Part shown: one piece after another, positions 34,316 through 43,347 of the stretch
Layout: the number at the start of each line of letters is the position of its first letter
How positions within the stretch are numbered: the stretch's first letter is position 1
From: Flavobacterium sp. CECT 9288
GTDB taxonomy: Bacteria > Bacteroidota > Bacteroidia > Flavobacteriales > Flavobacteriaceae
DNA: 64,000 bases
Direction of reading: 5' to 3'
Assembly (NCBI RefSeq): GCF_918731615.1
Contig: NZ_OU957226.1
Span: 2,295,501-2,359,500, forward strand
The notes under the pieces: generated by a model
Database searches by the model: none
The model's input: only the letters and a program-made list of their open reading frames with translations
Told to the model about the DNA's origin: nothing
Made by a program: the position numbers and the translations under genes

Positions 34316-37300
34316 ATGAAACATTTTTACGCTCAAATTAAGAATTTTATAAATATCGCCTTGTTTCTGGGGATATTTTTGCAAAGTTACGTGGGGCACT
34401 CTCAAACGACTCTGTCTGCTGGAGATATTATCTTCACAGGATATGATGCCAATCCAGCTCCCGCCGCGGGAGATGTCTATTCGTTTGTGCTTCTTACCAA
34501 TATTTCGGCAGGTACAGTAATTAATTTTACAGACCGTGGTTATTTTGGAGCTGGTGTTTGGCAAACAGCCCTCTCTACAGAAGCTACCGTTACCTGGACA
34601 TCAGGAACAGCTATTCCGGTTGGTACAGAAATTATGATAAAAGGTCTTACGGCCTCTACTTATGATCCAAACACCACTGCATTAACAGCAAACGGAACGG
34701 TTACTTTAAGAGAGGGTACTCCTGCAAACGGATTATCTTTATCGACTGTAGGAGATCAGATTATTGCTTTTCAGGGTGGTACGGGTATTCCTGAAAGTAG
34801 CGGTGTAACTTTTATCTCAGGACTACATTATTTTTATTGTAGTTCTAACGGGACTTCTCAGGCAAGCTGGGATGATTTGGCTTGTGCCGACGGACCAAAC
34901 TCTTCTGTAATACCTATTGGTCTGGTAGGAGGAACAAGCTCTTTTTACACAGGAACTTTACCAGGAAATGTTTTAGGGACATCAGGTAAATTTAATGGTA
35001 CCGGAGCACCATTTGCTAACGCTGCCGCAATAAGAGCTGGTGTTATGAATCAAGCAAACTGGACACTTTCAAATACTACTCCAGCGCTTTCAATGCCTTC
35101 AGGTGCTGCTTTTCTGGGTGCAGCGCCAACCATTACAGCTAACCCACCCAACAGAACAATTTGTATTGGTAGCAATACTACCTTTTCAATTTCTGCAAAC
35201 GATGCTACTAGCTATCAGTGGCAGGTAAATACAGGTAGCGGATTTACAAATATTTCAAATGCTGCACCTTATTCTGGGACTACTACAACTATATTAACTA
35301 TTACAGCAGCAACTGCTGGAATGAATGGTTATTTATATCGATGTATTGCCACTGGTACAGGTTCTGCTACATCAAATGCAGGAACATTAACAGTTTCTAA
35401 TATTACTGCAACTAGTATTCAAACTAATGTGAGTTGCTTTGGAGGTTCTAACGGATCTGCTATGGTTACTCCCTCCGGTGGAGTTTCTCCATATACATAT
35501 AGCTGGTCTCCATCAGGAGGGACCGGAGCAATCGCTACGGGATTGTCAGCAGGAAGTTATACTGTAACCATAACAGATGCTAGTTTATGTTCGACTACTC
35601 GAAACTTTGTAATTACGCAACCAACTGCACTTGTAGCTACGCCTGCTTCACAAACTAACGTAAGTTGTTTTGGAGGTTCAAATGGTAGTGCTACAGTTGC
35701 TCAAACAGGGGGTACACCAAGTTATACTTATTCATGGTCTCCTTCTGGTGGAACTGCTGCAACAGCCACAGGTCTAAGTCAAGGAACATATACCGTAACT
35801 GTTACCGATGCTAACGCATGCACCACTACGCAAAGTTTTACGATTACGCAACCAACTGCAATTGCAGTTACACCTGCTTCACAAACCAATGTATCTTGCT
35901 TTGGAGGCGCAAATGGTGCAGCTACTATTAACACTCCTACTGGAGGAGCAGGCGGATACACATACAACTGGTCGCCAGGTACTCCAACAGGTGACGGAAC
36001 TACTTCTGTTACAGGCTTAACAGCTGGAACTTGGACATGCACTGTAACCGATGCTAACGGTTGTACCATAGCGCAAAACTTTATAATAACACAACCAACT
36101 GCTATTGTAGCAACTGCAGCTTCTCAAACCAATATTTCGTGCAACGGAGGTTCTACTGGAGCTGCCTCGATTAATATTCCAACAGGTGGAGCAGGTGGAT
36201 ATACCTACAACTGGACTCCAGGTACCCCAACAGGTGATGGAACGAGATCAGTAACAGGATTAAGCGCAGGTGCTTGGACTTGTACTGTAACTGATGCAAA
36301 CAGTTGTACTACTGTTGTTAACTTTACAATCACACAACCAACGGTTATTAGCACAGCAACTGCTGCACAAACAAATGTGTCTTGTAATGGAGGTTCTAAT
36401 GGTTCAGCTTCCGTTACTCCTTCTGGTGGTGCTGGTGGATATACTTATTCTTGGTCTCCATCAGGTGGAACGGCTGCTACTGCAACTGGATTAAGTGCAG
36501 GAACATATACTGTAACAGTAACCGATGCTAACGCTTGTACAACTTCTCGTAACTTTATAATCACACAACCAACGATTATTAGTACAGCAACTGCTGCACA
36601 AACAAATGTGTCTTGTAACGGTGGATCTAATGGTTCAGCTTCAGTTACTCCTTCTGGTGGTGCTGGTGGATATACTTATTCGTGGTCTCCATCAGGTGGA
36701 ACGGCTGCTACTGCAACTGGATTAAGTGCAGGAACATATACTGTAACGGTAACCGATGCTAACAGTTGTACGGCTTCTCGTAACTTTATAATCACACAAC
36801 CAACAACTATCAGTACGGCAACAGCTGCGCAAACAAACGTATCTTGCAATGGAGGATCTAATGGTTCTGCTTCGGTGACTCCTTCTGGTGGTGCTGGTGG
36901 ATATACGTACTCATGGGCTCCTTCGGGTGGAACAGCGGCTACTGCTACTGGATTAAGTGCAGGAACTTATACTGTAACAGTAACCGATGCTAACGCTTGT
37001 ACCGCTTCTCGTAACTTTATAATCACACAACCAACTGCTATTGTAGCAACTGCAGCTTCTCAAACCAATATTTCGTGCAACGGAGGTTCTACTGGAGCTG
37101 CCTCGATTAATATTCCAACAGGTGGAGCAGGTGGATATACCTACAACTGGACTCCAGGTACCCCAACAGGTGATGGAACGAGATCAGTAACAGGATTAAG
37201 CGCAGGTGCTTGGACTTGTACTGTAACTGATGCAAACAGTTGTACTACTGTTGTTAACTTTACAATCACACAACCAACGGTTATTAGCACAGCAACTGCT

Positions 37301-40300
37301 GCACAAACAAATGTGTCTTGTAATGGAGGTTCTAATGGTTCTGCTTCGGTGACTCCTTCTGGTGGTGCTGGTGGATATACTTATTCTTGGTCTCCATCAG
37401 GTGGAACGGCTGCTACTGCAACTGGATTAAGTGCAGGAACATATACTGTAACAGTAACCGATGCTAACGCTTGTACAACTTCTCGTAACTTTATAATCAC
37501 ACAACCAACGATTATTAGTACAGCAACTGCTGCACAAACAAATGTGTCTTGTAACGGTGGATCTAATGGTTCAGCTTCAGTTACTCCTTCTGGTGGTGCT
37601 GGTGGATATACTTATTCGTGGTCTCCATCAGGTGGAACGGCTGCTACTGCAACTGGATTAAGTGCAGGAACATATACTGTAACGGTAACCGATGCTAACA
37701 GTTGTACGGCTTCTCGTAACTTTATAATCACACAACCAACAACTATCAGTACGGCAACAGCTGCGCAAACAAACGTATCTTGCAATGGAGGATCGAACGG
37801 ATCTGCTTCGGTGACTCCTTCTGGTGGTGCTGGTGGATATACGTACTCATGGGCTCCTTCGGGTGGAACAGCGGCTACTGCTACTGGATTAAGTGCAGGA
37901 ACTTATACTGTAACAGTAACCGATGCTAACGCATGTACCGCTTCTCGTACCTTTGTAATCACACAACCAACAACTATCAGTACGGCAACAGCTGCGCAAA
38001 CAAACGTATCTTGCAATGGAGGTTCTAATGGTTCTGCTTCGGTGACTCCTTCTGGTGGTGCTGGTGGATATACTTATTCGTGGTCTCCATCAGGTGGAAC
38101 GGCTGCTACTGCAACTGGATTAAGTGCAGGAACATATACTGTAACAGTAACCGATGCTAACGCTTGTACCGCTTCTCGTAACTTTATAATCACACAACCA
38201 ACGATTATTAGTACAGCAACTGCTGCACAAACAAATGTGTCTTGTAACGGTGGATCTAATGGTTCAGCTTCCGTTACTCCTTCTGGTGGTGCTGGTGGAT
38301 ATACTTATTCTTGGTCTCCATCAGGTGGAACGGCTGCTACTGCAACTGGATTAAGTGCAGGAACATATACTGTAACAGTAACCGATGCTAACGCTTGTAC
38401 AGCTTCCCGTAACTTTATAATCACACAACCAACGATTATTAGTACAGCAACTGCTGCACAAACAAATGTGTCTTGTAACGGTGGATCTAATGGTTCAGCT
38501 TCAGTTACTCCTTCTGGTGGTGCTGGTGGATATACTTATTCGTGGTCTCCATCAGGTGGAACGGCTGCTACTGCAACTGGATTAAGTGCAGGAACATATA
38601 CTGTAACGGTAACCGATGCTAACAGTTGTACGGCTTCTCGTAACTTTATAATCACACAACCAACAACTATCAGTACGGCAACAGCTGCGCAAACAAACGT
38701 ATCTTGCAATGGAGGTTCGAACGGATCTGCTTCGGTAACTCCTTCGGGTGGTGCTGGTGGATATACGTACTCATGGTCACCATCTGGCGGAACAGCGGCT
38801 ACTGCTACTGGTCTTACAGCTGGAACTTATACTGTGACAGTAACCGATGCTAACGCATGTACAGCTACTCGAAGCTTTACAATTACACAGCCAACTGTTC
38901 TTATCGCAACCGCTGCTGCACAAACGAACGTTTCTTGCAATGGAGGTGCTGACGCATCTGCTACCGTAAGCGTATCAGGAGGAACAAGTGGTTACTCGTA
39001 TGCATGGTCTCCATCAGGTGGAACGGCTGCTACTGCAACTGGATTAAGTGCAGGAACATATACCGTAACTGTTACAGATGCTAATGGTTGTACAACGACT
39101 CAAGGTTTTACCATTACACAGCCTACGGCAATTAGTTTCACAACAACTGTTTTATCTGGGTATGATTATAATACTGGATATAGTCAAAGTATTGTAGCTT
39201 CAGGAGGAACAGGGGATAAAACATATGCAGTTACAACAGGAAGTTTGCCTTCTGGTTTTTCACTATCAACAGCTGGACAGATAACAGGTATTTCAACTCA
39301 AATTGCAGATAGTAATTTTACCGTTACTGCTACTGATGCTAATAATTGTACTGCTACATTTAATTATGTACTGAAATTAAACCAAATACCAGTTACTGTA
39401 ACTGCTTCACCTTCTCAAACTAAAGTATATGGAGAAAGTGATCCTGTTTTAACTTATACAGTAACACCAAGTTTACTTTCTGGAGATTCATTTACAGGAG
39501 CTTTAACAAGAGTTAGCGGTGAAAACATTGGCACTTATGCTATTAATCAAGGTTCGCTTTCAGCTGGTTCTAAATATTTAATCACCTATGTTGGTACTAA
39601 CCTTGCCATCACCGCTAAACCAATTACAGTGACAGCAACTGCATCACAAACAAAAGTTTATGGGGAAATAGATCCTGTTATTGCTTATACGGTTTCACCA
39701 AGTTTAGTTAGTAGTGATTCTTTTACAGGAGCTTTAACAAGAGTTGCTGGAGAAAATACAGGAACTTATGGCATTAACCAAGGAAGTTTGAGTGCGGGAT
39801 CTAATTATATGATTAGTTATGCAGGTGCTAACTTTACTATTACTGCAAAACCAATTACAGTGACGGCAACTACTTTACAAAGTAAAGTTTATGGAATAGC
39901 AGATCCTTCTTTTGCGTATACACTTTCACCAAGTCTAGTAGGTAGTGATGCCTTAACAGGAACTTTATCAAGAACTGCTGGTGAAAATATTGGAAACTAT
40001 GCTATCACACAAGGTAGCTTAAGTGCCGGATCTAATTATAATATTACTTATGTAAGTAGAGATTTTACAATTACGGCAAAACCGATCACAGTAACTGCAA
40101 ATGCTTCACAAACCAAAGTATATGGCACTACGAATCCAGTTTACTCTTATACTTTCTCACCAAGTCTAGTTAGTGGAGATTCTTTCACGGGAACTTTAAC
40201 AAGAACAGCTGGAGAAAATATTGGAAACTATGCTATCACACAAGGTAATTTAAGTGCAGGGGCTAATTATAACATTACTTATGTAAGCAGAGATTTTACT

Positions 40301-41272
40301 ATTACGGCAAAACCGATCACAGTAACTGCAAATGCTTCACAAACCAAAGTATTTGGTACAACGAATCCGGTTTACTCTTACACTGTTTCACCAAATTTAG
40401 TTAGTGGCGACTCTTTCACTGGAGCGTTAACAAGAACTGCTGGAGAGAATGTGGGAACTTACACCATTGCACAAGGTACCTTAAGCGCCGGTGGAAATTA
40501 CACCATTACGTATAACGGTTCTAATTTCACAATTACGAAAGCAGATCAGGTAATTACATGGAATCAGACTTTAGGATTTGGTTGTAATGGAGCAACTAGT
40601 ATTGTTTTGACTGCCGTTTCAAATAGTGGTTTAGCAGTAAATTATGCTTCTTCTAACGCGAATATTGCTTCTGTTTCTAATAATTCATTATTTTTCCAAA
40701 ATTATGGTTCTGCAACTGTAACAGCTTCACAAACAGGAAACATGAATTACAACGCAGCTCCGGCAGTTATTTTACCAATAGTATCTAGTCAACCCAACTT
40801 GATTAGAAAACAATTTGAAAATATTATATTCTTTGACAACAGTTCGAATAATTTCAAATCGTACAGCTGGTATAAAAATGGGGTTTTAGTTCCAGGACAA
40901 ACTTCACAGTATTTTAAAGAAAATGGTGCTTTGAATGGAACTTATTACGCAGTAGCAACAAAACTGGACGGAACATTAATTACAAGCTGTCCGTTGACTC
41001 TCTCTCCAACAATAGTAGAAGAGTATATGAGAATTGTACCTAACCCTGTTAGAAGCAATACGAATTTCCAATTAATGACTAATATTAGTGCAAGCAGAAT
41101 ACAGAATGCACGTGTTGAGATTTTTAACTTAACAGGAAACTTGCTAACTACTGTAAATACAAGTCAAAGCAATATTGACATGATAGCTCCGATTGTTGAG
41201 GGAATTTATATTATAAAAATAACCTTAGCAAATGGTACCTATTTTACTAAAAACCTTTTAGTAAGAAAATAA
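34316..41272 (+). CDS. giant T9SS-secreted adhesin with 16 SprB repeats and 5 MBG domains
   Basis: A 2318-residue protein. In order: a signal peptide (ending near GHSQ); a secreted-protein domain, ~30-270 (LSAGDIIFTGYDANPAPAAG and INFTDRGYFGAG); an Ig-like domain, ~280-365; 16 SprB repeats of ~77 residues, ~371-1602 (each TNVSCNGGSNGSA...YTYSWSPSGGT...TVTVTDANACT); a cadherin-like segment; five MBG repeats, ~1692-2075 (PITVTANASQTKVYG); an Ig-like domain; and a type A T9SS sorting domain, ~2240-2318 (MRIVPNPV...GTYFTKNLLVRK). SprB repeats occur in the gliding adhesin SprB, but that protein is larger and has a type B signal, so this is a relative, not its orthologue. Confidence 0.93.
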   Translation: MKHFYAQIKNFINIALFLGIFLQSYVGHSQTTLSAGDIIFTGYDANPAPAAGDVYSFVLLTNISAGTVINFTDRGYFGAGVWQTALSTEATVTWTSGTAIPVGTEIMIKGLTASTYDPNTTALTANGTVTLREGTPANGLSLSTVGDQIIAFQGGTGIPESSGVTFISGLHYFYCSSNGTSQASWDDLACADGPNSSVIPIGLVGGTSSFYTGTLPGNVLGTSGKFNGTGAPFANAAAIRAGVMNQANWTLSNTTPALSMPSGAAFLGAAPTITANPPNRTICIGSNTTFSISANDATSYQWQVNTGSGFTNISNAAPYSGTTTTILTITAATAGMNGYLYRCIATGTGSATSNAGTLTVSNITATSIQTNVSCFGGSNGSAMVTPSGGVSPYTYSWSPSGGTGAIATGLSAGSYTVTITDASLCSTTRNFVITQPTALVATPASQTNVSCFGGSNGSATVAQTGGTPSYTYSWSPSGGTAATATGLSQGTYTVTVTDANACTTTQSFTITQPTAIAVTPASQTNVSCFGGANGAATINTPTGGAGGYTYNWSPGTPTGDGTTSVTGLTAGTWTCTVTDANGCTIAQNFIITQPTAIVATAASQTNISCNGGSTGAASINIPTGGAGGYTYNWTPGTPTGDGTRSVTGLSAGAWTCTVTDANSCTTVVNFTITQPTVISTATAAQTNVSCNGGSNGSASVTPSGGAGGYTYSWSPSGGTAATATGLSAGTYTVTVTDANACTTSRNFIITQPTIISTATAAQTNVSCNGGSNGSASVTPSGGAGGYTYSWSPSGGTAATATGLSAGTYTVTVTDANSCTASRNFIITQPTTISTATAAQTNVSCNGGSNGSASVTPSGGAGGYTYSWAPSGGTAATATGLSAGTYTVTVTDANACTASRNFIITQPTAIVATAASQTNISCNGGSTGAASINIPTGGAGGYTYNWTPGTPTGDGTRSVTGLSAGAWTCTVTDANSCTTVVNFTITQPTVISTATAAQTNVSCNGGSNGSASVTPSGGAGGYTYSWSPSGGTAATATGLSAGTYTVTVTDANACTTSRNFIITQPTIISTATAAQTNVSCNGGSNGSASVTPSGGAGGYTYSWSPSGGTAATATGLSAGTYTVTVTDANSCTASRNFIITQPTTISTATAAQTNVSCNGGSNGSASVTPSGGAGGYTYSWAPSGGTAATATGLSAGTYTVTVTDANACTASRTFVITQPTTISTATAAQTNVSCNGGSNGSASVTPSGGAGGYTYSWSPSGGTAATATGLSAGTYTVTVTDANACTASRNFIITQPTIISTATAAQTNVSCNGGSNGSASVTPSGGAGGYTYSWSPSGGTAATATGLSAGTYTVTVTDANACTASRNFIITQPTIISTATAAQTNVSCNGGSNGSASVTPSGGAGGYTYSWSPSGGTAATATGLSAGTYTVTVTDANSCTASRNFIITQPTTISTATAAQTNVSCNGGSNGSASVTPSGGAGGYTYSWSPSGGTAATATGLTAGTYTVTVTDANACTATRSFTITQPTVLIATAAAQTNVSCNGGADASATVSVSGGTSGYSYAWSPSGGTAATATGLSAGTYTVTVTDANGCTTTQGFTITQPTAISFTTTVLSGYDYNTGYSQSIVASGGTGDKTYAVTTGSLPSGFSLSTAGQITGISTQIADSNFTVTATDANNCTATFNYVLKLNQIPVTVTASPSQTKVYGESDPVLTYTVTPSLLSGDSFTGALTRVSGENIGTYAINQGSLSAGSKYLITYVGTNLAITAKPITVTATASQTKVYGEIDPVIAYTVSPSLVSSDSFTGALTRVAGENTGTYGINQGSLSAGSNYMISYAGANFTITAKPITVTATTLQSKVYGIADPSFAYTLSPSLVGSDALTGTLSRTAGENIGNYAITQGSLSAGSNYNITYVSRDFTITAKPITVTANASQTKVYGTTNPVYSYTFSPSLVSGDSFTGTLTRTAGENIGNYAITQGNLSAGANYNITYVSRDFTITAKPITVTANASQTKVFGTTNPVYSYTVSPNLVSGDSFTGALTRTAGENVGTYTIAQGTLSAGGNYTITYNGSNFTITKADQVITWNQTLGFGCNGATSIVLTAVSNSGLAVNYASSNANIASVSNNSLFFQNYGSATVTASQTGNMNYNAAPAVILPIVSSQPNLIRKQFENIIFFDNSSNNFKSYSWYKNGVLVPGQTSQYFKENGALNGTYYAVATKLDGTLITSCPLTLSPTIVEEYMRIVPNPVRSNTNFQLMTNISASRIQNARVEIFNLTGNLLTTVNTSQSNIDMIAPIVEGIYIIKITLANGTYFTKNLLVRK
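35426..39130 (+). repeat. tandem SprB coding repeats with a 936-bp higher-order duplication
   Basis: Sixteen in-frame units of about 231-243 bp. Units 4-7 (from ~36091) and 8-11 (from ~37027) are the same four-unit block copied with an offset of 936 bp, including the odd NISCNGGSTGAAS unit with GTPTGDGTRSVTG. Only scattered substitutions separate the two blocks. Such DNA expands and contracts by recombination, and assembly from short reads would be unreliable here. Confidence 0.9.
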
Positions 41273-41291
41273 AATAATTTAAAGAATATGA

Positions 41292-41318
41292 CATCCTCAT
41301 TTTTAATGAATGGGGATG
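41292..41318 (+). other. hairpin between adhesin and barrel genes (second copy at 47339-47365)
   Basis: CATCCTCATT (41292-41301) pairs with AATGGGGATG (41309-41318) with one wobble and a 7-nt loop. There is no T tract after it, so it is more like an mRNA processing or stability element than a full terminator. It lies 20 bp past the adhesin stop. Confidence 0.4.
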
Positions 41319-41436
41319 GATTATTCGAATCAAAACAACAAGTATGAAATTGTCATTTTCTGCAAGTATGCGCGAGCAGTAATCAACAAGTAAAAGGCAA
41401 TAACATATAAGACCGCTAAAAATAAATTTTACATCT

Positions 41437-42270
41437 ATGAAATGCAATCTTAAAAACATAATTGGAGTTACAGCTTTCTTAATCTCACAAGGTATAGCTG
41501 CACAAGTTTATGTAGGAATACAGTCTGGAATAGGAAATATCCAGAGTGATATAACTGGTATACAAACAGGTAATCGTCTTGGTGGAGCTTTAAAGATAGG
41601 TTATATTTATTCTTTAAATAGTCATTTTGGAATTGGTACCGGGTTAGAGTTCTCGCAATACAAGCAAGAAGTTTCTTTTTCTAGGCCTACTGCTACACTT
41701 TCAAATTTTGAAGTTGATGCTTCCACTTCGGCATTTGTATATAACATGACTACAAACAATTATAGAGAAAAACAAACTTTACAGGCTGTGCAAATTCCTC
41801 TTTTTGTGCAATATAAAAAAAACATAAATACTGGTGTTGACTTTAATTTTAGAGCTGGTGCTAAATATTTTTTACCTGTAAACTATGAAATTAATACAAC
41901 TGCCGATTATGTAAATGGTACTGCTTATTATCCTGATGTCAACCTTACTATTTTTGATTTACCCGAATATGGTTTTGGTCAACAAAATAATTATTCCGCA
42001 TCAGGAGAGTACAAAACTAAAGGAGTTATAATGAGTTCTTTTGAGTTAGGATTTACATTTGATATGGGAAAAAAGAGTTCTTTATATGCTGCCATGTTTT
42101 TGGAAAATGGATATGGTACAATCTTAGACCAAAACAAGAATGAATCCTATATTGGTTACAGCCCAACGTCTACAGCTGATAGGAAAGCTAATGGCTTATA
42201 CAGTACTGATAAAGATACTGAAATTAAACCGGTAGCTTTTGGTGTAACGCTAGGATGGAATTTTAAATAA
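41437..42270 (+). CDS. outer-membrane beta-barrel protein, copy 1
   Basis: A 277-residue protein with a signal peptide (IIGVTAFLISQGIAAQ). The mature part alternates aromatic and hydrophobic residues as in small OmpA/PorT-like barrels: GGALKIGYIYSLNSHFGIGT, IPLFVQYKKN, SSFELGFTFDMGKKSSLYAA, and a final GVTLGWNFK with the terminal aromatic-x pattern. It follows the adhesin by 164 bp, and the same barrel follows the second adhesin. A pairing in which the barrel anchors or helps display the adhesin is suggested by this linkage but not shown. Confidence 0.82.
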   Translation: MKCNLKNIIGVTAFLISQGIAAQVYVGIQSGIGNIQSDITGIQTGNRLGGALKIGYIYSLNSHFGIGTGLEFSQYKQEVSFSRPTATLSNFEVDASTSAFVYNMTTNNYREKQTLQAVQIPLFVQYKKNINTGVDFNFRAGAKYFLPVNYEINTTADYVNGTAYYPDVNLTIFDLPEYGFGQQNNYSASGEYKTKGVIMSSFELGFTFDMGKKSSLYAAMFLENGYGTILDQNKNESYIGYSPTSTADRKANGLYSTDKDTEIKPVAFGVTLGWNFK

Positions 42271-42290
42271 TCTCATTTTTTTTTAATGTA

Positions 42291-42322
42291 AAAGGTCTTG
42301 ACTCAATCAAGGCCTTTTTTTT
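42291..42322 (+). terminator. rho-independent terminator of adhesin-barrel unit 1
   Basis: AAAGGTCTTGA (42291-42301) pairs with TCAAGGCCTTT (42307-42317) with one mismatch, followed by a long T run. Confidence 0.8.
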
Positions 42323-42586
42323 TTGCAAAATATTCTCTTTCAAAGTATACTGTTGATCTGTATTTGCAACTTTCAAAAGTTGTTTATTTTGTTAAAGGTT
42401 CAAACACTAAGCGTACCAACAAACTGATCATAAATAAACCTACTACAATCTGTTACAAAACCGCAAGAAAAATAATTTTCGGGCAGTTTTTTTAAAACAA
42501 ACACGTATTACATAATCATGAAACTACTAATTTTTCAACATCCCTTTTACCTCATCTAGATAACCATGTATAGCCTCTATTTTTAA

Positions 42587-43265
42587 TCACAGAATACTAA
42601 CACCAAGCTGATAATCAATAATATTACAAAAATATATTGCTTTTTTACCCGTTTTGAAATTAGGACCTTTGGCATAAAAAATGGCTTGTATGTCTTTCAT
42701 TTTATTATCGTAACCATGTGTGCTTACGCTGACTTTTTGATCGGGTTTGTTGACTAGACTATACCCTGCATCTGCTTCAACAGCAAAATCTAAAGCTCTT
42801 GGATTAGTCCCAAAATGCAGTCGTTTAGGTATTTTATTTGTAGGATACCATTGGATATGAGACTCTTTTTTAAGGTATCAGCGATGACTTCTTTATGTCC
42901 GGCTTTAGCTTCAATACTCATAATCGGGTTTATAACTGCAGCAAATACGTACCATTATAGTTTGAGATGGTCTAAAATAGCGACTTTTTGTCGTTGCTAA
43001 TGGCCATCATTGCGTGGTCTGAAACTACAATTAGATTGATTTTTTTACCAATAGGAAGCGGGTCTAATTTTTGCATGTGTTGACCGATGACAGCATCAAC
43101 TTTGGGTACATTTTTATATTTTCTTCCGACAAAGACCTGTAATTATGACCTGTCTCATCGGGCTAATCAAAATAGAGTATGATTAAGTGAGGACACTCCG
43201 TTTCGGGCAGATTAAGCCAATAAATTACGGTATTAATTCTGTTTTCGTAACATAAGAAAGACAAA
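42587..43265 (-). pseudogene. decayed, 5'-truncated NPP-type phosphodiesterase (ectonucleotide pyrophosphatase) gene
   Basis: The minus strand, across several frames, gives CYENRINTVIYWLNLPETEC, HLIILYFD-stop-PDETGHNYRS, VDAVIGQHMQKLDPLPIGKK, INLIVVSDHAMMA, then IPKRLHFGTNPRALDF, STHGYDNKMKDIQAIFYAKG and PNFKTGKKA, ending with a stop at 42587. This is the C-terminal half of the type I phosphodiesterase/nucleotide pyrophosphatase family, including metal-binding D-x-x-GH and SDH motifs. At least one internal stop and multiple frameshifts are present, and the N-terminal third with the catalytic Thr is missing. It fills most of the 1-kb gap between the two adhesin units. Confidence 0.85.
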
Positions 43266-43347
43266 TCATAATATAAGTACTTGTAAATCTGATACAATTA
43301 GTATAGGTTTGTAGCTTTTTATCATTTCCTAAATTTATTTACTAAAT

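Larger units (their letters stand above)
40967..42345 (+). repeat. copy 1 of a ~1.38-kb near-identical duplication (adhesin tail + barrel gene)
   Basis: From GACGGAACATT at 40967 to CTCTTTCAAAG at 42345, the DNA matches 47014-48391 at a constant offset of 6047 bp through the barrel stop. A small length change occurs only in the terminator T-run region. The intergenic part is the same base for base as far as I can read. Upstream of 40967 the two adhesin genes diverge steadily. Confidence 0.9.

Noticed and set aside
35779..36069. Minus-strand open frame of 96 codons inside the SprB repeats
   Set aside because: It is the complement of a periodic Thr/Gly/Ala-rich coding repeat; low-complexity Val/Pro composition and no start context. 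A shadow of the adhesin gene.
35426..39130. Regularly spaced repeats resembling a large CRISPR or satellite array
   Set aside because: The ~231-bp period is in frame and encodes SprB domains of one continuous protein.
34316..41272. Orthologue of the gliding adhesin gene sprB
   Set aside because: It has SprB repeats, but the protein is much shorter than SprB and ends with a type A sorting domain, and no sprC/sprD/sprF-like genes flank it.
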